Below, one piece after another: positions 1 to 8,225 of a stretch of 37,402 bases of DNA. Position numbers and translations under genes: made by a program. The DNA lies in the NCBI GenBank assembly GCA_003650125.1, contig QNFX01000021.1, forward strand, positions 1 to 37,402. The letters are read 5' to 3'. The notes under the pieces were generated by a model. That model searched no databases. It saw nothing but the letters and a program-made list of their open reading frames with translations, and had not been told where the DNA came from. Within the stretch, counting starts at the first letter, position 1, and every line of letters begins with the position of its first letter. The DNA is from Campylobacterota bacterium (GTDB lineage Bacteria > Bdellovibrionota > Bacteriovoracia > Bacteriovoracales > Bacteriovoracaceae).

Positions 1-130
1 TACTTCGGGGTGCGTGGTTCTTGCTACCGAAGTTAGAAAAAGAGTAGGGAAATAGGGATTGGAAGGCGAGAAAAATTTTACGTGAAATTTTATCCTTTTA
101 CATCCCCCACCTAAAGGAAGGGGTTTTGAA
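1..130 (+). mobile_element. possible right end of an IS200/IS605 (TnpB-type) element
   Basis: No coding sequence is visible here. Two hairpins are present. Arms at 2-8 and 27-33 (ACTTCGG/CCGAAGT) pair perfectly. A second hairpin at 104-123 has arms CCCC/GGGG and CC/GG around a TAAA loop, followed by TTTTGAA. Structured ends of this kind, with a G/C hairpin just inside the boundary, are typical of IS200/IS605 right ends and of the omega-RNA region of TnpB elements. The adjacent deacetylase gene loses family similarity at about position 140, which fits a junction there. The transposase or tnpB gene would lie outside the window, so this is an inference from structure only. It could instead be ordinary intergenic DNA with a terminator. 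Confidence 0.27.
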
Positions 131-140
131 GGACATTGTG

Positions 141-851
141 GATAAAAAAGAAATCTGGCCTAAATGCCTCTACCGCAGGGAGCCATTTCGCCTCCACAGC
201 GTCCCTAAAATCATCAGAACCTTAGTTTGGACTTAGTGCAACATTTATTATTCTTTTCGTATTTTCAAATGGAAGATTAGGCCAATTTTGACTTTCAAAG
301 CTTGAGAGCAGGAGGACATCCTCATTATCACGAAAAATATCTTCTGTGCCATTTCCGTGGTGAACATCAAAATCAAATATTGCAACTTTTTTGATTTCTT
401 TTTTAGTTAGAGCATAGGCGGCCGCCACTGCAATATTGTCAAAAAAACAAAAGCCCATGGCCTTATTATGTTCAGCATGATGACCTGGTGGCCTAACACT
501 ACAAAAAACTCTTTTTACTTTCCCCTCAAGTATTAAGTCCACTCCACATATCCCCGCTCCAGCAGCATGATAAGCTGCAGTTAATGTATGAGAATTCATA
601 GAAGTGTCAGCATCTATTTTAAAATATCCATTGGTAGGTGAACTCTGATGGAGAAAGTCGATATAGTTTGCATCGTGAACCCGCTCAAGATCTTCTCGAG
701 ATGCTTTTGGGGCATCAAAAGGGGCCATCAAATCATATAATTTATGCTCAATTAAAGTGTCTTCTATCGCCTTTAATCTACTTGGAGATTCCGGAACAGA
801 TTCCCCTACTTTGTGTAGAGAACATTCTTTATGGGTTATAAAACCAATCAT
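141..851 (-). pseudogene. histone deacetylase-like amidohydrolase, interrupted
   Basis: Arginase-fold class II HDAC-like hydrolase, a Zn enzyme that in bacteria deacetylates polyamines or other acetylamides. Family hallmarks seen are RPPGHHAE, GFCFFDNIAVAA and FDFDVHHGNGT, which carry the catalytic His pair and Zn-binding Asp/His. Translation from ATG at 851 stops at TAA 222-224 after only 209 residues, where the family usually has over 300. Reading through that stop in the same frame gives GSDDFRDAVEAKWLPA and then FRPDFFFI, which matches the expected continuation, so the stop is a nonsense change inside a once-longer gene. Similarity ends at about 141, before the usual SAGFDAH segment carrying a Zn ligand, and a TAG follows at 111-113. 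The product should be inactive. The start codon abuts the TAA of the upstream methyltransferase gene. Confidence 0.72.
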
Positions 852-1502
852 TTAATTTAAAGAAAAATTTAACATGAAGTTTTCTTTAAAGGGAATATCA
901 ATCTCTCCCTCGTATTTAAAACCAGCACTGACAATTTCATTTAAAAATACTTTTTTCTCGGCCCTTATATGATCGATTATCCATTGTCGTGATTTACCGG
1001 GAATTTTATCAAACTCCACAATAAATAAACGCCCATTTTTTTTAAGAACTTTCTTAATATCTCTAAGCATTTCCTTGAAATCTCCAAAATGGTGATAGGT
1101 GTTGCAAATAAATGCCACGTCGATGGAGTTTTCAAGTAATGTTGTCGCTTCAGTCTTACCTTTGACAACTATTAGATTGTCTAAGTTTTCCCGCTCCTTT
1201 CTTTTTTTCATATGCTCCACAAATTCATCCGAGATATCCACGGCATAAATTTTCCCCAAAGGAGTTACTTTTTCATGAAGTAATTTTAAAAATGCTCCGG
1301 TACCCGCTCCAATATCAGCTACGATCTCACCTTTTTTTAAATCAAGGGCAGCAACTATTTGCTTGCGATGTTTGTAAACATCTCTCTCGTCATTTTCAAA
1401 GATTTGTACCCACTGTTTTAAGTCTTTTTGAAATTTTTTATTTCCATGTTTATGGTCACAGGAAAAAAGCAGGAGCAATAAGATTAAAATATTTACTTTC
1501 AT
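852..1502 (-). CDS. SAM-dependent methyltransferase, predicted lipoprotein
   Basis: A 216-residue class I methyltransferase. The N-terminus is a short hydrophobic stretch ending LLFSC, a plausible lipobox with Cys15, so the enzyme may be lipid-anchored outside the cytoplasm, which is unusual for this fold. Motif I is VADIGAGTGAF (about 60-70), followed by an acidic YAVDIS strand and the FICNTYHHFGD and VLKKNGRLFIVEFD segments typical of UbiE/Methyltransf_11 relatives. The substrate cannot be told. Its ATG overlaps the TGA of the upstream metallophosphoesterase gene by four bases (ATGA), and its TAA abuts the ATG of the broken deacetylase, so the three were probably one transcript. Confidence 0.8.
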   Translation of the reverse strand: MKVNILILLLLLFSCDHKHGNKKFQKDLKQWVQIFENDERDVYKHRKQIVAALDLKKGEIVADIGAGTGAFLKLLHEKVTPLGKIYAVDISDEFVEHMKKRKERENLDNLIVVKGKTEATTLLENSIDVAFICNTYHHFGDFKEMLRDIKKVLKKNGRLFIVEFDKIPGKSRQWIIDHIRAEKKVFLNEIVSAGFKYEGEIDIPFKENFMLNFSLN

Positions 1503-2692
1503 GATTTTTTATCTCTTAAGGTAAGAAGGGTTATCTCGCTAGGAATAGCAAATCTGTGAGGAGGGCCCCAGTAACCGGTGCCTGAATTTATATAAAGATG
1601 CATGTTTTTGTGTTTATGGAGTCCTTTATAATACCTATACGCAATAGGCATATAAAGATTCCATGGGAAAAATTGTCCCCCATGAGTATGGCCTGAAAGC
1701 TGTAAATTCCAGCCGGCCTGCTGGGCCTCATTATAAGTATTAGGTCTATGAGCTAAAAGCATTTTAAAATCTACTTTTTTCTCTGCTTCAATAGCTAAGA
1801 AAGGATCATGAAGGTGCGATTTAATAAAATTTCGTCCTATAGGATCACTTACTCCTCCAACTAAAACTAAGGCCCCATTATGGGAGATATAATCATTTTC
1901 ATTAATAAGTGGAAACATCTTGAGTCTTTTGGCCTCGTTAATCCAATCTGTTACATTCCAGTAGTATTCATGATTTCCCGTTACAAAAAATGATCCATGA
2001 GTTGAGCTTAAATCAGCGAGAGGTGCTAAATGTTTTCTAAGATCGATAATTCTTCCATCACCTAAGTCTCCAGTGACTGTAATTATATCAGGATTAAGAG
2101 CATTTACTTTCTTAACAATTTCTACGACTTCATTTTTTAAGATAGTAGGCCCTACATGAAGATCACTGATCTGAACAATTCTAAAACCATCAAGTCCTGG
2201 ATGAAGGTTCTCTACAAAAATGTCGTTTTGGTAAACTTGGGGGCCTTTTAGAGCTTCACGAACTCCTAGTGCCGAAATCCCTCCAGAGACGCCCACAAGA
2301 CCGATGGTTACACTAGAGGCAATAAACTTTCTTCGTTCATAGTTTATCTTTTTTTCTTTTTTTATTTTAAATACTTTTTTCAGTATATGCCTGATGGTCT
2401 TATCAAATAAAACAATCATATCAAAGGGAATCACCAGGGTTAAAAAAGTGGACAGGACCGCCAAGGCCACTGCTGATATCCAAAAATAAGATTGAATAAA
2501 AGGAGACTCAAGATCTGCTCCTAAACGGTAGATAAATTGCCATCCTATACTTAAAAAAAAGAAAAGCCCGACAACTACCCAAAGAAGAATTCTTCCTCTT
2601 TTTTTTAAATGGGCAATATGGCCTAACTTGATACAGGTATAGGCAAAAACTAAAAAGAGAAAGAGGAAAAAGGCGATCAATCGAATTGGCAT
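1499..2692 (-). CDS. membrane-anchored calcineurin-like metallophosphoesterase (YkuE/YaeI type)
   Basis: A 397-residue protein. Three hydrophobic helices lie at about 4-22, 35-56 and 66-96. A basic stretch follows, then a twin-arginine-like segment (R120-R121-K-F-I before a hydrophobic run). The phosphoesterase domain comes after, from about 155. All metal-binding blocks are present: QISDLHVG, TGDLGDG, TGNHEYY, LAHRP and SGHTHGGQ. Relatives hydrolyse phosphodiester or pyrophosphate bonds in lipid precursors (e.g. UDP-diacylglucosamine) or act at the envelope. The exact substrate is not shown by the sequence. First gene of the short minus-strand operon leading to the methyltransferase, with an ATGA overlap at its end. 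Confidence 0.87.
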   Translation of the reverse strand: MPIRLIAFFLFLFLVFAYTCIKLGHIAHLKKRGRILLWVVVGLFFFLSIGWQFIYRLGADLESPFIQSYFWISAVALAVLSTFLTLVIPFDMIVLFDKTIRHILKKVFKIKKEKKINYERRKFIASSVTIGLVGVSGGISALGVREALKGPQVYQNDIFVENLHPGLDGFRIVQISDLHVGPTILKNEVVEIVKKVNALNPDIITVTGDLGDGRIIDLRKHLAPLADLSSTHGSFFVTGNHEYYWNVTDWINEAKRLKMFPLINENDYISHNGALVLVGGVSDPIGRNFIKSHLHDPFLAIEAEKKVDFKMLLAHRPNTYNEAQQAGWNLQLSGHTHGGQFFPWNLYMPIAYRYYKGLHKHKNMHLYINSGTGYWGPPHRFAIPSEITLLTLRDKKS

Positions 2693-2796
2693 GAATAAAT
2701 TATATAGATTAATTTAGAAAAGAAATACCAACTATTTAAATTCTGTTTAGATCACTAGCAAACCCCCGAGTATTCCAGTAGACCTTTTTACTGTTT

Positions 2797-2810
2797 AAAT
2801 TCATGAATTT
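2797..2810. promoter_or_regulatory. 14-bp perfect palindrome in divergent intergenic region
   Basis: AAATTCATGAATTT is a perfect inverted repeat lying 40 bases upstream of the small membrane-protein gene and about 105 bases upstream of the divergent phosphoesterase gene. It could be an operator. The sequence is AT-rich, so chance is not excluded. Confidence 0.25.
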
Positions 2811-2850
2811 CTTTGCTTTAATGAATCTAAATAACTTTAAGGAGTAAAGA

Positions 2851-3150
2851 ATGATTATTGCAGCACATTTAATTTTGACGATTCAGTTACTAGTTTTGGC
2901 CTATGGAATTATGCTACTTGGAAAGGCCTTTAAAGAGAAAAATTTGGCCAATAAAATTGCTGGTTTTATTTTGGTCATTGGCACGACACTTTTCTTTGTA
3001 TGTACGGTATGCCACACAGTTAAAATTCACAAACACCATAAATCTGGATTCCGAGGACAGTATGGCAAGCATGAATGTGAATGGTCTAAAGGAAAAAGAG
3101 GCGGCGGTAAATCCTACGGAGAAGAAAAATTAGAAGAAGCTGACGATTAA
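2851..3150 (+). CDS. small two-helix membrane protein with CxxCH motif
   Basis: A 99-residue protein of no recognised family. The start is firm: AAGGAG lies 7 bases before the ATG. Two hydrophobic helices (about 4-24 and 36-53) flank a basic loop (KAFKEKNLANK). A Cys-His motif C51-T-V-C54-H55 sits at the end of helix 2. A His/Lys-rich stretch follows (HKHHK), then a C-terminal tail with HECEW and Gly/Lys-rich residues. CxxCH is the covalent heme c motif. With the basic loop in the cytoplasm both ends would face the periplasm, which would allow heme attachment. A metal-binding role is equally possible. It is transcribed alone, with a hairpin downstream. Confidence 0.7.
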   Translation: MIIAAHLILTIQLLVLAYGIMLLGKAFKEKNLANKIAGFILVIGTTLFFVCTVCHTVKIHKHHKSGFRGQYGKHECEWSKGKRGGGKSYGEEKLEEADD

Positions 3151-3164
3151 TAAAATATGTTGTG

Positions 3165-3194
3165 TAGGAACAGTGAAGATTAGCTCTGTTCCTA
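3165..3194. terminator. hairpin between convergent genes
   Basis: TAGGAACAG (3165-3173) and CTGTTCCTA (3186-3194) form a perfect 9-bp stem with a 12-base loop between the converging small membrane-protein and tag genes. Neither side has a clean T-run, so it may be a weak bidirectional terminator or only a transcript-end stabiliser. Confidence 0.45.
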
Positions 3195-3204
3195 TGCCGC
3201 TTAT

Positions 3205-3774
3205 TTAGCACGCCATGTATCTAAAGCAACTCGTTAAATGGTCATTAACCATTCCTATGGCCTGCATATAAGCATAGATAATAGTAGATCCCACAAATTT
3301 AAATCCTCTTCTCTTAAGGTCTTTGCTAAAAGCATCGGACTCTTTGGTGGTGGCAGGAACATCACTCATTTTTTTTCTTTTATTCGTAATTCTTTTACCA
3401 TTAACAAATTGCATACTGTATTTATAAAAACTCCCAAACTCTTTTTGAATCTGGATGAATAATTTAGCATTAGAAACTGCCGAGCGTACTTTGAGTTTAT
3501 TTCTGATAATGCCTGGATCAAGAAGAAGTTTTTCTATTTTCTTTTCTGAAAATCTGGCAACTTTTGTTACCTCAAAATTCGCAAATGCTTTTTTATAACC
3601 TTCTCTTCTCTTTAAAATCGTCAACCAACTGAGCCCTGCTTGAGCACCTTCTAAGATCAAAAACTCAAATAGCGTTTGGTCATCGGTTACTGGTACTCCC
3701 CATTCAACGTCATGATATTTCAAATACTCTAAATCAGTCGTGCCCCAAGGACATCGTCTTATCTCTTTTCCCAT
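3205..3774 (-). CDS. tag: DNA-3-methyladenine glycosylase I
   Basis: Base-excision repair enzyme that removes 3-methyladenine from alkylated DNA. The length (189 aa) and blocks fit the Tag family: RCPWG, YHDVEWG, EGAQAGLSWLTIL and NDHLTSC. The four Zn-snap ligands are visible as C8, H21, H179 and C183. Because C8 is needed, the start at 3774 must be right, and the gene then overlaps the 3' end of hypD by 41 bases in another frame. It is therefore probably translated from the hydrogenase/hyp transcript as its last gene. There is no functional link between Tag and hydrogenase maturation that I know of. Confidence 0.95.
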   Translation of the reverse strand: MGKEIRRCPWGTTDLEYLKYHDVEWGVPVTDDQTLFEFLILEGAQAGLSWLTILKRREGYKKAFANFEVTKVARFSEKKIEKLLLDPGIIRNKLKVRSAVSNAKLFIQIQKEFGSFYKYSMQFVNGKRITNKRKKMSDVPATTKESDAFSKDLKRRGFKFVGSTIIYAYMQAIGMVNDHLTSCFRYMAC

Positions 3775-4894
3775 TTTCTACCTTTTTATTTATATACCAA
3801 TGATAATAGGCACCACAGGCCCCTTCTGCTGAGACCATACAAGGTCCTAGAGGATTTTCTGGGGTACAAGTTTTTCCAAAGAGCTTACAATCTAGAGCAG
3901 TTTTAACACCACGAAGAATGGCCCCGCATTGGCAGGCCTTATGTCCTAAAACTTTTTCTTCAGACAGTTTTACATATGCCTTGATATCAAACTGCTTGTA
4001 TTTCTTTTTTATTTTTAATGAACTGTAGGGAATAGAACCAAGCCCTCTCCATTCAAAGTTTCTTTCCAGCTCAAAGATCTCTGCCACGATATTTTTTGCC
4101 GTCTGGTTACCTTCTTTATCTACAACCCTGATATATTGATTTTCTACTTCTGCTCTTTTTTCATTTACTTGGCGAACAAGCATTAAAATTGACTGGAGGA
4201 CATCGAGGGGTTCAAATCCTGCAATCACTACTGGTTTTTCAAATTCTTCGGTGAAATACTCATAGGGCCTAGTCCCGATAATTGAGCTCACGTGAGATGG
4301 GCCTAAAAGTCCGTCAATTTTTAACTCCTGCATATTCCTAAGCTCTGGTGAATGAAAAATGTTTTGAATTGCAGAAGGTGTTAATACGTGATTACAAAAA
4401 ACAAAAAAGTTGGTGAGATTTTGATCTTTGGCCATTTTAATCGCCATGGCAGTTGCTGGAGCGGTAGTTTCAAAACCGATGCCCATAAAAACTATTTTCT
4501 TATCGGGATTTTTTCTGGCCAAATTTAGAGCATCGAGACTGGAATAGACCATAGAAACATTGGCCCCTCGGGCCTTGGCCTTTAAAAGAGAATCTCCTTT
4601 AGGGCCTGGGACTTTAAGAAGGTCTCCATAGCTACAAAAGAGAATATCTCTATCAAGCGTTAAATCAATGGCCTGCTTAATAACCTTTTCCGGTAAAATA
4701 CAAACCGGGCAACCAGGCCCATGAATCATTTTAATCTCAGGAGGTAGAAGATCGGTTAACCCATATTTAAATATAGCGTGGGTGTGGCCGCCACAAAATT
4801 CCATAAAGGCGTAATTTTGCTTAACCTCTTTTTTTATCTGTTCAGCAAGAATTTTCGCCTTTTTTCCATCACGGAATTCCTTAATGTATTTCAT
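3734..4894 (-). CDS. hypD: hydrogenase maturation protein HypD
   Basis: 386-residue [4Fe-4S] scaffold that, with HypC, holds the Fe ion while HypE/HypF add two cyanides and a CO is attached. The motifs are clear: MEFCGGHTHA (C34), HGPGCPVC (C62, C65) and GIGFETTAPA, plus the C-terminal CQCGAILRG, CKLFGKTCTPENPLGPCMVS and EGACGAYYHW cluster region. The protein continues about 20 residues past the usual AYYxY end into the tag gene. Its ATG lies inside the end of hypC (14-base overlap), as expected for tight coupling of the HypC and HypD partners. Confidence 0.97.
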   Translation of the reverse strand: MKYIKEFRDGKKAKILAEQIKKEVKQNYAFMEFCGGHTHAIFKYGLTDLLPPEIKMIHGPGCPVCILPEKVIKQAIDLTLDRDILFCSYGDLLKVPGPKGDSLLKAKARGANVSMVYSSLDALNLARKNPDKKIVFMGIGFETTAPATAMAIKMAKDQNLTNFFVFCNHVLTPSAIQNIFHSPELRNMQELKIDGLLGPSHVSSIIGTRPYEYFTEEFEKPVVIAGFEPLDVLQSILMLVRQVNEKRAEVENQYIRVVDKEGNQTAKNIVAEIFELERNFEWRGLGSIPYSSLKIKKKYKQFDIKAYVKLSEEKVLGHKACQCGAILRGVKTALDCKLFGKTCTPENPLGPCMVSAEGACGAYYHWYINKKVENGKRDKTMSLGHD

Positions 4895-5102
4895 TAATTT
4901 GTTCCATCATCTCAAGAGTTTTTAAGGCCTCAACTTCGTCAAGTTTATTAAGAGCAAAGCCCACATGAATAATTACGTAGTCCCCAACTTTCACATCTGG
5001 AACCAAAGAGGTTGAGATCTCCTTTTTAATTCCTCCAACCTCTACTAAGGCAAATTCATTAAGTAGTATTGCTTCAACTCTTGCGGGAATTGCCAAACAC
5101 AT
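4881..5102 (-). CDS. hypC: hydrogenase maturation chaperone HypC
   Basis: 73-residue HypC/HupF chaperone. It starts MCLAIPARV, with the essential Cys2 that binds the Fe centre, and has the GDYVIIHVGFALNKLDE segment conserved in the family. It shuttles the Fe(CN)2CO unit from HypD to the hydrogenase large subunit HoxH. Only one hypC is present, consistent with a single hydrogenase in the locus. Its ATG shares a base with the hypX stop (TAATG) and its 3' end overlaps hypD. Confidence 0.95.
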   Translation of the reverse strand: MCLAIPARVEAILLNEFALVEVGGIKKEISTSLVPDVKVGDYVIIHVGFALNKLDEVEALKTLEMMEQINEIH

Positions 5103-6745
5103 TACAAGGATCCTTTGTAATTTAGCCCTCGGTGAACGGCCAGATGTTTGGGCGTTCTTGAATGGGGAACATTATAAGTGAAATTATATCTGGCCACGTG
5201 ATAACTGGGATCAAAACCAAAAAAGTTAAGCCTCATCTTGTCTAACTCTTCCACGCGGTACTGTTTAAGTGGTTTTTTAAGTTGATCTTGTGTTAGACCT
5301 TGATCTTTATAATGCAGTTTTTTTCCATAAAATTCATCTAGAGACAAATTAAAAGCAAAGCTTTTAATCTCTTCTTCAGCTTCAAATATTTTATCTATTA
5401 ATCCTAAATGTAATGCTTCCGATGATCCCATGGGAAGTTTTCTATCAGTAATCTCTTTGGCCCTGAGTTTGCCAATTCTTCGAGGCAAAAGATAAGTCCA
5501 GTACTCACTACCAAAAAGATTTCCCATGGATTTATAGTGGGGATTTAAAATTATTCCTTTATAGGCCCATACATAATCTGTCGCTAAGGCCATAAAAACG
5601 CCCCCGGCACCGGCATTTCCTCTCATCGCAGAAACTGTAAGCCTGTCAGTAGTACCAATAATTGCCTCAACAAGATCATTCATGGCATTTATATTTTGCC
5701 AAGATTCTTCTGCCGGAGAGGCGGCATTTTCTATTTTGTGAAGATGAATTCCGTTAGACCAAAAATCACTTCCACCCATCAGCACTAAAACTTTAGTCGG
5801 ATAGGTGAGGGCCTTTTTATAGACCTCGAGCAGTCTTTGACACTGATCAGTGCTCATTGCCCCGTTATAAAAATTAAAATAGAGATATCCTACATCTTGA
5901 ACTTGTTCATAATATATTTCTTGATAAGTCGAAGTACTTTCTTTAGTCAAAGGGATCACATCAGTGGCCGGCAGTTTTAAAGTTAACTTCCCCTTTTTTT
6001 TAAGGTGAGTAATCCAAATCGCTGCATCGGTGGTTCCCAGACAGATGGCGCCATTTCTTGTGGCCAAAATTTCTTTTGTTTTTCCTTTTAATTTTTGCTC
6101 TTTAATACCGTGGAATAGATAAACTGGAATATCATTAATAGTATCTAAAACTCCAGGTCTTGAATCAGAGGCATTTAACTTTTTTATAATAGTATTAGTG
6201 CTATCTTTTTCCCAATTGATGGCACGATTAATTTGTTTCATCGGAGGGTGGTACTGGCCTTTAATCTCTTCGGGAGAGATTGGTTTCTCCCCTTTTGCAA
6301 TTGCTAGAAGTGTCGTTTTAAGACATCGAATGGCCGCATCGGTAACTTGCTTTCGATAGAGGGAACTCTTCCTAATGTTTTTAGGTAGATCAAAAATTTC
6401 AAAGTCCCAAATTTCACCTCCATCATATTCCCCATTGGCCGAAAGGATCGTAACACCCCAGACTTTTTCTTCGTTTAGGATGGCCCAATCCAAAGAGGAG
6501 GGGCCTTTATCTCCGGGAATACCTGGGTGAACAATAAGAGTTGGATAATTTCTCCAGATAGAAGCGGAAATTTTTCTTTTCAAAAAAGGAGCAATTATAA
6601 CATCTGGATTGAAGATATTAACTGCACTCTCAGTAATGGATTCGTTAATATCGAGTTCTACAGAAACTTGATGATCTTTTTTAAGTTCAACAAAGACCCT
6701 TTGAGATAGTGAGTTAAAACTATGACAGAGGATTAAAATTTTCAT
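5102..6745 (-). CDS. hypX: HypX/HoxX, CO-ligand synthesis for [NiFe] hydrogenase
   Basis: 547-residue two-domain protein. The N-terminal half is a formyl-transferase-like domain (MKILILCHSF, IVHPGIPGDKGPSSLDWAI, GGEIWDF). The C-terminal half is an enoyl-CoA-hydratase-like domain (GGSDFWSNGIHLH, MRGNAGAGGVFMALATDYVW, LNPHYKSMGNLFGSEYWT). HypX takes a formyl group from formyl-tetrahydrofolate, forms formyl-CoA and releases CO for the active-site iron. It is usually found in organisms making [NiFe] hydrogenase in air. I chose the ATG at 6745, which overlaps the hypE stop as TAATG and begins MKILIL. A TTG two codons upstream is less likely. Confidence 0.95.
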   Translation of the reverse strand: MKILILCHSFNSLSQRVFVELKKDHQVSVELDINESITESAVNIFNPDVIIAPFLKRKISASIWRNYPTLIVHPGIPGDKGPSSLDWAILNEEKVWGVTILSANGEYDGGEIWDFEIFDLPKNIRKSSLYRKQVTDAAIRCLKTTLLAIAKGEKPISPEEIKGQYHPPMKQINRAINWEKDSTNTIIKKLNASDSRPGVLDTINDIPVYLFHGIKEQKLKGKTKEILATRNGAICLGTTDAAIWITHLKKKGKLTLKLPATDVIPLTKESTSTYQEIYYEQVQDVGYLYFNFYNGAMSTDQCQRLLEVYKKALTYPTKVLVLMGGSDFWSNGIHLHKIENAASPAEESWQNINAMNDLVEAIIGTTDRLTVSAMRGNAGAGGVFMALATDYVWAYKGIILNPHYKSMGNLFGSEYWTYLLPRRIGKLRAKEITDRKLPMGSSEALHLGLIDKIFEAEEEIKSFAFNLSLDEFYGKKLHYKDQGLTQDQLKKPLKQYRVEELDKMRLNFFGFDPSYHVARYNFTYNVPHSRTPKHLAVHRGLNYKGSL

Positions 6746-7743
6746 TAACAAATCCTCGGCAGCTGCTCTGATTCAGGCCATGAAATTTTTCTCTGGCCAC
6801 CAAAAGAAGTTTCCATAAATACATCCGTTCCTTCCAGAACTTCTCCAATTATCTGCGAATTGACTCCAAAAGGATGAGACTTCATAGTTTTTAACAGATC
6901 ATCAGCTATTTCAGGTGGGCAGATAGTTACAAGCTTTCCTTCGTTGGCCACATTAAGTGGATCAAGACCTAAAAGTTCACAAGCAGAATGAACTTCGGTT
7001 TTAATCGGAATGTTTTCTTCAAAAATTTTAATTGCCACTTTTGATTGAGATGCCAGCTCATTAAGACAAGCTGCTAATCCTCCACGAGTGGGATCTCTTA
7101 AACAGTTTATCTGGGGGAAAAATTCACACATGAGAGCAATGAGTGAATTAAGCGGAGCTGAATCAGATTGTAGGGTAGTTTCAAAGTTGAGACCTTCTCT
7201 AAATGAGAGAATCGCCATACCATGATCACCAATACTGCCATTAATAATTATTTTATCGCCCGGTTTTGCGTTAGATCCCGTTATATTGAGATTAGAGGGG
7301 ATCTCACCAATTCCAGTGGTATTAATATAAAGGCCATCCCCTTTTCCTTTCTCCACTACTTTTGTATCACCAGTAATAATCGGTACACCTGTTTTTTTAG
7401 AAGCTTCTGCCATGGAAGAGACAATTTTTTCTAAAATTTTTAAATCGAGCCCCTCTTCAATAATAAAACTAGCGGATAGATAGAGTGGTTTTGCTCCTGA
7501 CATGCAAACATCGTTAACGGTCCCATGAACAGCTAAGGATCCAATATCTCCACCGGGGAAAATCAGCGGTGAGATCACATAGGAATCAGTACTGATTGCC
7601 AATTTTTTTTGGGAGACCTCAAAAGAGGTGAAATCATTACCTTGAGGTAGGTTATGATTATTAAATTTTTTTAAAAACAGATCCTCTATTAGAGTTACCA
7701 TTTTTTTTCCACCACTTCCGTGGGCCAGTGTTATAGGTTCCAT
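6745..7743 (-). CDS. hypE: hydrogenase maturation protein HypE
   Basis: 332-residue PurM/AIR-synthetase-like ATPase that dehydrates the carbamoyl group delivered by HypF to a thiocyanate on its last residue. AHGSGGKKM at the start, the SLAVHGTVNDVCMSGAKP block and ITGDTKVVEKG are typical. The chain ends in the obligatory PRIC, with the terminal Cys332 intact, so the protein should be functional. It lies 5 bases after hoxW and is coupled to hypX by TAATG. Confidence 0.97.
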   Translation of the reverse strand: MEPITLAHGSGGKKMVTLIEDLFLKKFNNHNLPQGNDFTSFEVSQKKLAISTDSYVISPLIFPGGDIGSLAVHGTVNDVCMSGAKPLYLSASFIIEEGLDLKILEKIVSSMAEASKKTGVPIITGDTKVVEKGKGDGLYINTTGIGEIPSNLNITGSNAKPGDKIIINGSIGDHGMAILSFREGLNFETTLQSDSAPLNSLIALMCEFFPQINCLRDPTRGGLAACLNELASQSKVAIKIFEENIPIKTEVHSACELLGLDPLNVANEGKLVTICPPEIADDLLKTMKSHPFGVNSQIIGEVLEGTDVFMETSFGGQRKISWPESEQLPRIC

Positions 7744-7748
7744 AATTT

Positions 7749-8225
7749 TTAAGATAGGTGTTGGTGAATTATTTCTTTCGCCCGGGCAACAACCAGGGGC
7801 CTTAGATCTACTAATTCTGGAGTTAATCGCCTAATCCCAAAATTAAAATCATTACCTACCACGGTTAAAATTACCGCTTCTACCTGTTTTCCGTAAAGTT
7901 GCTCAGTCCAATTTAAAAGTGCCTTGGGATTTAAAAAGTGAACCATAGACACAGGTGCTAAGGGATCTGATTGAACTCTCTCCTCTAAAACTTTTCCCGT
8001 ATCCCCTTCAGCACTGGCATCAATAAAAATAACCAGTTCACATTTTGAAATATTATCGGCGAGTTCTGGCGTTAGAGTTTGGGTAATGAGGACACTAACC
8101 TGAGAAGCAATTGTTCCCTGATCTGCCAAATACTTTTCAATTTCTTCCGCCACAATAGGGCCGAAAGAATCATCTCCCCGCAAAACGCTTCCAAATCCTA
8201 AAACTAATACTTTTTTATCAATCAT
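7749..8225 (-). CDS. hoxW: hydrogenase maturation endopeptidase (HoxW/HycI family)
   Basis: 158-residue Ni-dependent protease that removes the C-terminal extension of the large subunit after metal insertion. It shows LGFGSVLRGDDSFGP near the N-terminus (metal-binding acidic residue in the family), FIDASAEGD in the middle and a VxxVGNDFNFG segment. The start codon overlaps the hoxH stop as TAATG, so protease and substrate are translationally coupled. It is assigned as HoxW because its immediate partner is HoxH. The family name HycI/HybD/HupD would also fit. Confidence 0.92.
   Translation of the reverse strand: MIDKKVLVLGFGSVLRGDDSFGPIVAEEIEKYLADQGTIASQVSVLITQTLTPELADNISKCELVIFIDASAEGDTGKVLEERVQSDPLAPVSMVHFLNPKALLNWTEQLYGKQVEAVILTVVGNDFNFGIRRLTPELVDLRPLVVARAKEIIHQHLS

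Noticed and set aside
6746-6751. TTG start for hypX at 6751
   Set aside because: The ATG at 6745 gives the usual MKILIL start and a TAATG junction like its neighbours.
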